Part shown: piece by piece, positions 1-11,300 of the stretch
Position numbering within the stretch: the stretch's first letter is position 1
Layout: every line of letters starts with the position of its first letter
Source of the DNA: Ancylostoma caninum
Lineage: Eukaryota; Nematoda; Chromadorea; Rhabditida; Ancylostomatidae
Direction: 5' to 3'
Assembly: GCA_037903475.1 (NCBI GenBank)
Contig: JBAJFG010000604.1
Coordinates: 1,598,001-1,662,000, forward strand
Length of the DNA: 64,000 nt
Position numbers and translations under genes: made by a program
The notes under the pieces: model-generated
What the model was told of the DNA's origin: nothing
The model's database searches: none
The model's input: only the letters and a program-made list of their open reading frames with translations

Positions 1-141
1 AATAAACTTCAACTTGGATTCTTGCAACGTAAGCTTGGACGGCAAGTCAGAGCAAGGTCTGCCATAGCATTTTGTCTTTGAATAATTTGGTATAGATTCG
101 GAAAAGAACAGTGTTCGGAGCTCAGGAAGTTCGATGAGCAG
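1..141. other. Left edge, no gene seen
   Basis: AT-rich sequence with no open frame of note, ending at the target-site copy ATGAGCAG of the adjacent MITE. Confidence 0.5.
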
Positions 142-382
142 CAGTGGCGGAAAGTGGGCGGGAGGGGAGAGGGGAGCGTGGGAAAAAAGTGGGGTCTCCG
201 CCGTTTTGGGGACCTAGGCGGAAAATAAAATTAATAAAAATATTATTTATATTAATATATAATTAATATAAATTATATTAAGAATAATAATAAAAATAAT
301 AAATTAAAAATAAACTAATACAAGATTTTTATTTGTATTGCAAAGTAATTCTGCCCCTCCCCCCCCCCTGCGTCCGCCACTG
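142..382. mobile_element. hAT-type non-autonomous element (MITE), 241 bp
   Basis: The ends are CAGTGGCGGA and its inverse TCCGCCACTG. The flanking 8-mers are ATGAGCAG (134-141) and ATGAGCAA (383-390), a 7/8 target-site duplication. CAG...CTG termini with 8-bp duplications are typical of hAT elements. The interior is an AT-rich core with a C run near the right end and no transposase. A degraded relative lies at 59371-59670. Confidence 0.82.
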
Positions 383-390
383 ATGAGCAA

Positions 391-1690
391 TGATAATTGG
401 CTGAATGGGTTTTACAGCTCTGCTTTCGCAGTATCACAGGAAAGTTCAACATCTGGCACATTTTCCCAAAGAGAAAAGGGCTGTGTAAGCAGGCACCAGC
501 TTTATTTATTGATAGGTATGATCTTCGAAAGTTGAAGCGAGCTACAGTAATGCCGCAATCAAGACCCCGGAACAAGACATAATGAATTACGAAATGTGAG
601 GCATCAACAAAACCGCGACGCTTCGAGTCCATTAAGCATTTGATCATCTCCGCGCTGTGCACTTTCCTAATGAGAGCGTCGCAAGTTCTGTCCCCTAGCA
701 TTTAATACGTGCGCCTATTCCAGTATTCCTTCGCAATGGGAACGTGTACTTGAGTTCAGTTCCGATCCTACCATTCGTTTCTCATTCTTCTACCAGGCCA
801 ACGAAGTTAATAACAGCTGTAGTAGTATGAAGACGGCCCTTATATTTACAACTTATTGAACATTTATTATTAATTGTGTAGGTAATACTAATTCATTATT
901 AATGGTAATATTGAATATTGAAAATATTGAATTAATATTTTCGATTTCCTGTCCTGATCCTTAGAGCGGCGGAGATTCCACCTTCAATACTCTCTTCCTC
1001 TTTCTGCCTCAAGTCCTCCTCAACAGCTCACTTCAATTTTTTTTCCATTTCCTTTTCAATTCCGACCATCTTTGTCTAAATGCTTCAGTTATGAGTGATT
1101 CTTGCACATCAAAGTGAACCAGAATAAAGCGTGGGGACAGGGCGGCCATCAAAGGGTAGGAGAGGCCATAGAGATGACCCGTTATAGCGAGGAAGGGAAG
1201 AGGAGGAAGTTTTTCTCTACGTGCAAGGGGTTGTGTTTTTCATTTGCTGAAGAGGGGGGAGGAACTGATATGGGGGTCCACTACCTCCTACCGTTCTGCT
1301 TGGATGTGAGTTGTATTTTAATGTCTGCTGATTCTCAGTAGATTGAAAGGCACAAACAAAATTAGCCACTTGCGGTGAAGGTATTGGATAGATATTATGT
1401 ACATATTTATTCGTTTTCTACACTATATTTAATTTTATTTAATTATTCATGTATTTGTCTATTTGGGCCCTAGTGAAGCCTAACACCAATGCAGTGAAGG
1501 ATCAGAAAGCGTAGCGAATCCTGTTGGATAGACATTTTTGCTTGAGTTCTTGACGTTTTCTGCTATCTCTTGTTACGCACAAAGCCAAGTAGTTCTCGCA
1601 AAAATGACATCCCTAAAAATGAAGCATGATATTATTTATTAACTCGCAAATTGCATCAAGTCCGTAGTAAAGTGTCATGGCGGTGAGATC
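391..1690. other. Intergenic, no gene seen
   Basis: Only short shadow-like open frames without a recognisable protein. AT-rich patches near 850-940 and 1380-1450. Confidence 0.45.
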
Positions 1691-1699
1691 AGCTGCCTG

Positions 1700-2495
1700 C
1701 ACAGCTCGTTGCCACATTTAAGGAGATGATCGCACGCGCGACAATGTTCCAACACTGAGCAATGGAAGATCACCACCATCCGTGGCGATGCTGCGAGCAC
1801 GTATGTGCGGGGCGCTGATCTCATCGCCCTGGAGGGCGATGATCGCCTTCGTTTGGCGACTAGATAGTGTGCGGGGCGAAGAGACGCCGAGTGAAGTACT
1901 CGGAGCATCTCACTCGGAGTATGGTGATGGTGTGAAGGTACGTATGATCAGGTGCGCGAATTGCACAGAATGCAGCTGAGCCCATGGACTCAGGTGTGTT
2001 GATTTTCGCCCCATAGCACAGAACAAACTCGAACGTGTACGACTTGTCAGAAGCACAGAGGTGCTCCTGATGCTTCTGACAAGTCGTACTCGTTCTAGCT
2101 TGTTAGCTGCAATGGTTCATACCTGTCTCACACGCTAAAACAGCTCCGGAAGTGATGTGGGAGTACGTGAAACACGTACAGGCCATTCATCGGGGAGTCG
2201 GTATGCCAGTTATCGGAGACACATGCTCCCACATCATTTCCGGTACCCTTTCTAACATGTTAAGCAGTTAAAAATCACTGCGACTAACAAGCTTGGACAT
2301 GCACGACTTGCCAGCCCCTCTAATCTCTTTACGTAAAAATGCACCAATACCGACTCATTTCTGAACCTCCTGTACATTTGATCGTTTTTTATGTATAGCC
2401 CGTCCGATTCATCGTGGCGATGATCAGCATTCTCCTCTACAAAGCGAAGTGCGATCATCGCCCTGATGGTGATGTGCGATGATCGCACTAGACAC
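1700..2495. repeat. Nested palindrome / foldback region
   Basis: Several inverted repeats are nested: GATGATCGC-containing blocks near 1724 and 1830 face GCGATCATCGC blocks near 2452 and 2475; a 25-bp hairpin at 2031-2095; and CCGGAAGTGATGTGGGAG (from about 2148) facing CTCCCACATCATTTCCGG (ending about 2242). No coding sequence is recognised. The layout suggests a degraded foldback or MITE cluster. Confidence 0.6.
2031..2095. repeat. 25-bp-stem hairpin
   Basis: Left arm 2031-2055 and right arm 2071-2095 are inverse copies with one mismatch; the loop is 15 bases. Core arm TACGACTTGTCAGAAGCA. The size would suit a small-RNA precursor, but the surrounding palindromes favour transposon origin. 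Confidence 0.75.
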
Positions 2496-3190
2496 TTTAC
2501 AACGGGCCCAAGTTTTTCTTTGTTTTTTACTTGAATTCTCTGTTTTTTTTTCCTGGGAATTGCTTGATCTGGAAATTCCGAATAGGATTTTGGAGATTTT
2601 CCGTACGTATGTACCCACGAAAAATCCTAGGAAACTTCTAGAAAACTAAGTCCAAGCTTAGGAAAGTATGTATGAAGTTTGTGTCCAATTGAAATTACCA
2701 GCTCTAGATACTGCTAGAAATTCAGGGTGGAGAAGCGACTCTCCTCCTTTCAGTTTTTCCAAGCAGATTTCTATGAAAACTTTCAGCTTCAATGATCCCA
2801 TTCTTTTCTCTTCTCATGGGCATTACTCGATTTTTGCTTGAACATTTTCGTTTCGGTTGTGAATGCTTTGTTTTTCTGGAGTAATTGCATACACGATGGA
2901 AACTAAGCTACATGTATCCGACATTTTCATGGGATTTTGTTGTGCCATCTCCTCTTTTGCAAAGTTTGCGTCCCCATCGATAGAAGAAATTCTGGCAAAA
3001 CTCTTTGGAAGTCCTGCAAATTCGCTCGCAGATTTGTCTACGAAGATGAAGCGAAACATGTTCATAGAACACGCATCCAACACGAACTGATATCGTCGCT
3101 CCAAATCGCCATGCCCTCTTCCTCCCTACTGAGGATGCTAGGGCGCTTTTTTGGTGGCCCAATCGCGGCATGGAGTGCTTTCGAAATTGT

Positions 3191-3233
3191 CTCCCCATCA
3201 TGTTATATACATGCTGTATAACATGATGAGGAG
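3191..3233. repeat. 17-bp-stem hairpin
   Basis: Arms 3191-3207 and 3217-3233 pair at 16 of 17 positions around a 9-base loop; core CATCATGTTATA. Confidence 0.75.
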
Positions 3234-3699
3234 ATGATATATGCTTCAGAATAGCTGGGAATTTTCGAAGGAGGGTATTTTCTACCTTTTGCTTTGTTTT
3301 TGGTATCCGATGGAATACCAGCGCTATTTTTATCGTCGTGGCCGCCCCTACATATGCACATACTTGCTGCTCATCACGGCTGCTCATCTGATTGTTCACC
3401 TTTTCTAAGAGCTCAGTTCCCTAATAGTTTCCGTAGTGTTGTTCTACCGAATGGATGCATCATTATTTACATCAATCATGGTCCGATTTCCTCCTACAGT
3501 TAAGGCATGTAAGTCGAAAATAGAAACTAAAAATGCTCTCAGCTTATCTAATATTAAAAAAAAGTTCCTTAAATATCAGACAAGCTGAGAATTTTCGGTT
3601 TTCAAGTTTTTTTTTCTGGATACATATAGCTTCACTCGAGAACGTTTTTCGGTTACCATAAATTTGGATAGCTGAAAATAACTGGAGTACAGCTTCTCC

Positions 3700-3701
<2 letters not shown>

Positions 3702-3748
<47 letters not shown>

Positions 3749-3750
3749 TT
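3702..3750. repeat. (TTTA)n microsatellite
   Basis: About twelve uninterrupted TTTA units. Confidence 0.95.
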
Positions 3751-4199
3751 CATACACTCAGGGTGCACCAAAAAAAAGCAGAACACTGAAACTTAGGTGG
3801 AATAACTTCATCCGCATCTACCCTTGTGATACAGTGAAGACTTGTTCCAATCCGTGACGGGTCAACAGGCCGTTCTCCTTCTCCGGGAGGTGAAGAAGTC
3901 CACTCCGAGATCCTGTTCCCATATCCTGAACGCAGTTGATGGACTACTACTACCAGGGCTTGGACTGCCAACTTAACCCGTGAACAACGAATTCAGCCGG
4001 GACCCTGGGCGAACGGAATGGGGGGACCTCAAGGAAGAGGGTTCACCAGCCTTCGTTCTCCTTGAACGACTATCCGCCACATCTTGAGAAACAAGGAAAA
4101 ACCAGAACTTCTAATGTAGGGCTAGTAGCGGAATCAGGTATCCACGTTGCTAAAAAAACCGAGAAAAAAAATGAGTGCAAGATAGATATGCATCTGGGT

Positions 4200-5010
4200 G
4201 TTGTAGTGAAAGATTATGTATCTTGTAACATTGGCATATCCTGAATATCCATCTTAAGCAGGGCTCTAGTAAACGCTGTACCAGTCCTTGACTGCAGTAA
4301 TTCAGTGGGTAGAGTTTCTAGCCATTTCGAGGTCCTAGGAAAGAATGAATTAGCCAAGTAGGAAGAACATTTTGGGCCTTTCATCCTATGACGGAAGAGG
4401 AAGCTACCTATCCTCCCGGCACTAGGTCTAAAAACCCAATATTTGCTGGGTTTGAGTTTAACTTCAAGTCGTATTACACGGAAAGCAAAGCTGATGTCAC
4501 TGATTAACCTTCTATTCTTTAAGCTGCGCAACTTAAGACAACTAAGTCGTTCGCCATAAGATGGCAACGAATTTGGGTAATCTAAATTTGGAAAAGCCTT
4601 ATAAAACAAAATGCGTGTGAACGTGGGCTCCAAACTTGGGAGCAGTATTCTAGTTGTGGTAGTACGTAGGATTTGAAAAGGCGGACTAATATTTTTGGGT
4701 CATTCGTGCGAACATTGCGGAATAAAAAGAAAAGCGTTCTCATGATTTTCGACACAATGGCTTCAATGTGTTCAGAAAACCTCAGTTTATGATCAATGAG
4801 AACTCCAAGATCTTTTACCACTTCCTTACATACCAAGGGTACACCATCCACTATGTAATCTTTGGCGGGTATTTTTCCTAGATGGAGAACAGCAGTTTTT
4901 TGCAAATTCAAAGGCAGTTCATTATCATTTGACCATGTAACCATTCGGTCAATGGATTCTGACAACAGTGAATGCATTATATGTACAAAAAATGTAAATT
5001 TTTTCTCTTG
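4200..5010 (-). mobile_element. Non-LTR retrotransposon remnant (reverse transcriptase C-terminal part)
   Basis: Minus-strand translation from about 5000 down shows ELPLNLQKTAVLHLG, DLGVLIDHKLRFSEHI and KSYVLPQLEYCSQVWSP, the thumb and C-terminal segment typical of CR1/Jockey-type reverse transcriptases. It continues in another frame as FTRILFYKAFPNLDYP and LRSLKNRRLISD. Around 4620-4640 the frame shifts, and about a dozen family-typical residues seem to be missing. The catalytic YADD domain is absent, so the copy is 5' truncated and dead. It is not a host gene. Confidence 0.8.
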
Positions 5011-6989
5011 TGAGCGAGTAAGGCGGATGTGTTGCAGGTGTTGATTTCGGGTTACAATCCGCTATTCCAAGGTCTTGGGTCACCTCTCTTCTCTTCTAGT
5101 ATTTTCGTATAAAGCTTGAATAGTATGTATGTACGTCCATTGAATTGAATCAGAAATAGCCCCACTCAAACGCCCGTTTCTTCAAAACGATTCAGAATCT
5201 ACGAACATGAGAATATCCTTGATAGACAAAATGCAGATCCACCTTTTATCTCATCCCACTTAAACCGTCAGGAAGCAAGATATAACAATGGAATAATTTA
5301 GGTTTAGATTAATTCTTTATCAGCAGTGGTGGATGCATCAGGGGACACCACAGCCACCCTACCTTACCATGTCGCGGAATCTTTCAGGGTTATGTCATGA
5401 AAATGTTTAAAAATTTCACATGAACTTGATTTTTGTACTTCACTTCCACAGTTTTTTCTTTTTGAATGGCTCTTCATGGAGACTTGTACACAGAACAGTG
5501 TTTCATAAACTTTATTTGTTGAACTTCGGCAGCTTGGGTCCCCGTACTGGCCAGTTTTTTGTCCCGTCTACCCCCCCTCCCGCCTATCCACCCGACCTCC
5601 CATCCACGTTTGCATCTGATGTCAGTGTTGTCCAGTGACATGGTTAAAAAGCCTTGAGCACGGTGTCAAGTCAAGGGCTCAGAGGCTCAGAGTGTCGCAC
5701 GATAAATTCCTCTGTCAAGGTGCAAGTGGGTGAAATGGGCTTTCCTTTCCATCTCGTAGACAATCGAACGAAAATTCTCTCTCAAAAAAAAATAAAATAT
5801 AATATATACCCAAGTAAGAAAGATGTACTTGTCATTGCTATTTTAGGTTCGCCATTGTCTTCGTGAATCTACATACTAATAACGCGTTACAGAATCACTA
5901 AGGCATTTAATACGTATGTGCCCTATATAGTGATTTGCGAGTGGTGAGCTGGAAGATTGCATTATCATACTCTCTTGTTAACAGCTTGCCTGTACAACGT
6001 TTGTTCAATTATACCTCCACTGGAAACCTATGCTTTTCTTTGGCGAATAGAGACAAATTCACAACATTTCCTTGGCCAAAGACGGCTTATCTGCGTAAGA
6101 GCTGTAAGTATGCGAGGAGAATCAAGTCAAATTAGTTTCCAGTTGCGCACATCAGGAGTGCTAGCAAACCGATCCGACAAATGAAAATTTTTCAATTCCT
6201 TTTTTCGTTCTTGAATTATTTTAGCCCATTACTCATTTACCAAAATTTCTCTGTTTTTTTTTGCTGCTAAATACTGCACGCCTGCGTCTGTAGCTGGCGA
6301 CAATGTGAAAGACATTAAGTAGGCGAAATAATTCACTGCTTTTCCTCTTTTTTGAGGTGGTTTCCATTGAAAGTGCTCGGTGACACTCATCGATATCCAC
6401 TGTCAGCAATTTTTGGAGTAGGTTTCAGTGGGCACACTGTGCCTGCTGACTTTCTGCACCTGCTGGGCTTGAAGTTTAACCTTAGAATTCACGGCATGAT
6501 GTCCTAGAGGCATGCCTACGACCAAGCTATCTGTGACAAAGTTCATTTCTGGAAGCTGATTTTCTTCATCCTCTAGCCTCGCCATTCTTCTCGAGGCCCT
6601 AGATACGGTGAAACACCTAAAACATTGCCCGATGAAGAGTATTGTTACCCTCGGGTGGCTTTAACCACAAGTAGACAACTGAACTCATATGCCGAGCTGA
6701 AATGGCAGTTGAACGTGGAATTCACAGAACCACCAGCGAATCTTCTCTGCATTGTTTCATAACGATGTCAACGCATGCGTCTGAGCTGTTGCTGCATGGT
6801 ATATCTCTAACCAAAAAGGTATGATTTAACCAAGGTAAAGAGGTTCAACCGTTCCGGAACGTCTACCTGAACAGCCTCTACTGTCAATTCGACGAGCTGA
6901 GGACAGCGGAATGAAATGGGCGCCAATTTTAATGAAACCGTCAGATCTACATCCCTGGTGACCCATTCTAATTTACACACCGAATTACA
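5011..6989. other. Intergenic, no gene seen
   Basis: No recognisable coding region; open frames are short and lack motifs. Confidence 0.45.
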
Positions 6990-6991
6990 TA

Positions 6992-8395
6992 CAGTAGCGA
7001 GCAAAAAGATTGCAACTTTTGGTTTTTCGTCTATAACTTCTTCCAAAGCAAAGCGTGGGAGTTCAAATTTTTATGGGAGTTGTAGGTACTCATAAAAGAC
7101 AGAAACAAGGAGTAACCCTTTACTCTACTGACTCCACTTTTTTTAAGAAAAACTTTTCTCACAGAGGCTTTAATCTGTAATTTGGCACCATCCGCAATGC
7201 CTCATAAAATGAAGTTTACAGTTAGGGTCTGACCAGGAATTGGTTCCTTGCAGCAGAGCCAACCCGAATGTGCTTGAAAATGTGCATGCGCTGAACACTG
7301 GTTGACATCTACAACGACTATGTGAGATTGGTTCAGCAGTGATCCTCTATGGGTGATTCTGTCACTCTGGCTCAAATAAGCTTTGGAATTTTCTCTGTCT
7401 CGAGGAGGAAGATACCTCAAATATCCCATAAATGGTAAAGATTCTCCAGGGTCCCTAGAATATTGCAGTGTACGTGGCTACTCATGCCGGTTTGAATTTG
7501 ATGAGGTAGATGTTGCTAAAATGCAATGAACCCTAGGAAACATCATCGAAGCGGGATACTGTGACCTGGCACTATAAGAAAAGGCTAATTCAGTTTGAAT
7601 TAGATGAAACGAACTAGAAGAGACATTTTCAAATCAAAAGGCTCTGGGTGAAGTGAGAAAACTCGTAGATGGAGCGAGGGGCCACACATGCTCGTGCTAG
7701 TGACCAGCTCTCTTCACTTCGAGTAGTCCTGTTTCGATAAATACAAGGCGCCATGAGTCGCCACGCACACTGCAATACTCTAGGACCCTGGGAATTTTGA
7801 CCGCTTATATGATCCTTAAGGTATCTTCCTCCGCGAGACAGAAAAAATTCCAAAACTTATTTCCCATGATGTGCACGATTGGCTGCACGGCAACATGCCC
7901 GAATATTTCGGAGCAGCGAGGGAGCAGTAGGCTACGTTGAAACCGTACGTTTGTTGGCAAACTTATACAACCATCAGGGGCATTTCTCCCTTTTAAATAG
8001 AGCGGATAGGTAGAGCCAGGGTGACAGAAACACCCATAGAGGATCACTGCTGAACTAATCTTACATAGTCTCTGTAGATGTTAACCAGTGGTCAGCGCAT
8101 GCACATTTTCAAGCATACCCGGGTTGGCTCTGTTGCAAGGAACCAATTCCTAATCAGAGCCTAACGATAGACTTCATTTTTTGAGACATCGCGGATGGTG
8201 CCAAATTACAGATTAAGGCCTCTGTGAGAAAAATTTTTCTTAAAAAACGTGAAGTCAATGGAGTGAAGGGATTATTCCTTGTTCCTATCTCGCATGAGTA
8301 TCTACAACTCCCATAAAAATTTGAACTCCCACGCTTTGCTTCGGAAGAAGTTATAGATGAAAAACCCAAAGTTGCAATCTTTTTGCTCGTTACTG
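6992..8395. mobile_element. Tc1-type foldback element, 1,404 bp
   Basis: The termini are CAGTAGCGAGCAAAAAGA and its inverse, flanked by TA on both sides (6990-6991 and 8396-8397). The end sequence closely resembles nematode Tc1 inverted repeats (CAG...GGCCAAAAAGAT). The arms are very long: 6992 to about 7480 mirrors about 7765 to 8395. The left arm lacks about 190 bp that the right arm keeps (about 7850-8020). The arms differ at roughly a tenth of positions, so the insertion is old. The central 285 bp or so is unpaired. No intact transposase is visible. Confidence 0.85.
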
Positions 8396-8397
8396 TA

Positions 8398-11300
8398 GTT
8401 CACAACATACGATTGGATAATGTGTGCTGACACATTTTTGCTTCTTCATTTTCTAAAATTTAGTATTAATTTCACCAGATTTCATGATTGTTTTTAGAAC
8501 TTAACAGTCATGCAGATTTTGCTGCTTTGGTCTTGGATAGAGACATTATTATTTTCCGCACCTCGGACCATCTCCCTGCCTTCTGCCATCGTCGTTGATC
8601 CTCCCATATTCCAATCCAAGTTGACACCACCTTCGTAGACAGCAAGTTTTTTTTTCATGTTCTGTAGAAATCTGGACACTCAGTGGAATTGGAGCATTTT
8701 TAGGTTAACTCTGAAGGCCGTCGATGAACGTGTGCAATTATGAGCAATAAAAACAGGTGAAATACGTAAAAGCATGAACAACACAAACATAAACTTAGCG
8801 TTATCTCTAGAACAGACGTCTTTTTCTTCATCTCTTCGCTCATTTCAGCGACTCCACATCAGTGGGTCATCCGATCGCGATTGTTTTGCCTTCTTGCAGC
8901 CATTGGATAATCAAGTTACAATGTAAATATGAGGATGTAGCAGTCCCCTTTGCTAAGCTCACTCGTTTCCTGTACTACCTATCTGCTTTATGCTTGTTTA
9001 GTTGTGTGCCGTAAAATTTTCATTCTCCTATAGTTTCCAGGAGATTTAAAGTCTTTGTTCAAAACGAAAGAGCCCTTTACAGGTCCATTTTCCATCTATT
9101 TCTTACACTGAAAGTGTGAGTCGTATCCAAAATCATTGGCAAAATATCCCGTTATGTTTTGTTGGTCTGGTGCAAATCGTGGACGCGATTCCCCAGGCGC
9201 GATTTCTTCCACTGCCAATGCGTTCCTGCTTTTCCATCACTTGCGCAAAACTTGAGAAATTCGTCACTTTTCTGGTGCCCAGAAATGAAAAGGCGTAGCT
9301 TTCCTCGAGGGAGAGCACGTCGCTGCTGGATGCTCGAACCTCGCCGCGGGTCGAGAGGCAATCCATCTCGCTGACTGCAGCGTTGTCAAAATATTTCACA
9401 GCATCCACTTACTCATATTTGGAACCCGGCTTTTTTTTTATTGATAGCATGCTAGTGGCAACGTCTGCAGTCATAGTTTTGGTGTCTGGGCGCTCTACTA
9501 ATAGTGGTCCCTTAGAGAGGGGTCAGCAACCGAGTAAAGATTTTTCAACTCTTTATCAGTTGCACTGTTTTGACAGGTTTTGCCTGTGCAAACCCCTGAT
9601 TTTCAACGACCAAGCTCCATCAGTGGCTTCTCTCCCCATTGCACGTTTCCGCAACCGAACACCTCCGAGGATTACTGTGATTGATCATTTGCTTGGCACT
9701 CCACCATCGAGCTCTGCTGCTTTAGGAAAAATTTTATCAGCTGTACATATGAGTATTATATTGACCAAAAACTTTTTTGTAAAGAAAACCGTTGTTTTCC
9801 GGAGAATTGAAAAATCTCCTTGATTTGATGCAAGCTTCATCACCAGCTATGTACAGGTGTATGAAAAAGTTTCCGGCCTCGACCTGTTCCATACTGTTTC
9901 TCTCAAAACTTTGAGTATGGTCGTGTAGCATAAAGTCTTTAGAATCACCATGCCAAGTTTCATATTCGCAAACCGAATCATTCAAAAATAATGACGCTTT
10001 TTCCTAGCCCAACTATGGTGGGTTTCAAATGCTTCTCGACAGTGGAACCACCCAAAGATCAACAATTGCAGGTGCTGCCACACGAGAACGCGGATTCAAA
10101 TAATTGAATCGCGTATCCTATTGTTTGGACCATGCACCCAGCAACTATTTTCTGTCCGGAAATTTAAAATAGCGTCGTCGAACAATAAGGTTGGAGTTAA
10201 AAACGTCGAAGAGTCGGCTGGCGACAGATTGTCTAAGTCATGTGCGAAAAAGAGCTCCTTGAGCGGTCTAAAAAAGCTTGAATCGATCCAGGAAAAGTAT
10301 ATCAGTGTTCGAGGGACCTATATTTTACTACAACAAAATTTCGCCGCTCTCCACCTTTTAAAAGTACTCTTTTTGATACCCCCATGCAAGCTCTCTTCAG
10401 CTCTTAAACAATGCGAAACTCTTGTACTTCTATTCTAGAAGTAATCTTTTCATCGAGCTGGCTTTTCCCATTATTAAAAGAAATGGATTTTTGGGTTGAT
10501 GCAGAATGGTTTCCGGCTCTATCATAGGAAACAAAGCAGGTATCTGCGTTTAAAATTGGGAATTGTATTCGATGCATGGATATTTCATCTACCCAATTGA
10601 TGATTTTGCATGTTTCGTCTATTTCGGTTCTTTCCCAAGTTCTGGCTCTTTCCTTCGCTCCGAAATTTTTACAAAAATTCTAATATCAATTTTCATAATC
10701 GTACTGATACCTTAGCGTTTAAGCAACCTACTGAGTGCATTCTAAAGCTCAACTTCTCGAACTGAACCATGTAGAAAAGGCGCGGCTCACCGGTGAGCCC
10801 CGTGGTCCTCAATGGGTTGTATTAGTTTACTTTCTAGACATATCATACATGACGTTACCGACGCTTCATTTTATTCACTTGTTTATTTGTTTATTATCTA
10901 TTTATTTATTCATCCATCGGCTTATTCTTTATGTATGCAAAATTTGATGACTTCCACTATTTCAATTTGCTCTGATACTCTAACTTAAACAGGGTTTTTA
11001 GAACCCTTTTAATATCCAAATCTCGAGAGTGAAGAATTTTCCTTTTCCTTGCATCGGCACCATGAATGTTTTACACGACTTACGCTCTTAAATACAGTTT
11101 TTTTCGAAATTTGATTTGATCCCACTCCCTAAGCTCCCACGGAGGGTGTCCGACAGATTATGTGACCAAAATTAGCGTTGTTGTTGCATCTGCTTTTACT
11201 CGAATCCATCAGAATTTGTCTAGATCTACTATAGTTCAAAAAAAACTTAGGAGTCTCGACGGCCAAACTCGGTGGTGATCGACAAGCTATGTACGTATTC

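Larger units (their letters stand above)
2496..4190. other. Intergenic, hairpin and microsatellite only
   Basis: Contains a hairpin at 3191-3233 and a (TTTA)n tract at about 3702-3750. The longest minus-strand open frame (2908-3399) has no recognisable motif and overlaps the hairpin. Confidence 0.45.

Noticed and set aside
3745..4030. CAGGGTGCACCAAAAAAAAG at 3759 as a mariner end
   Set aside because: Resembles a mariner terminus, but no inverse partner was found nearby.
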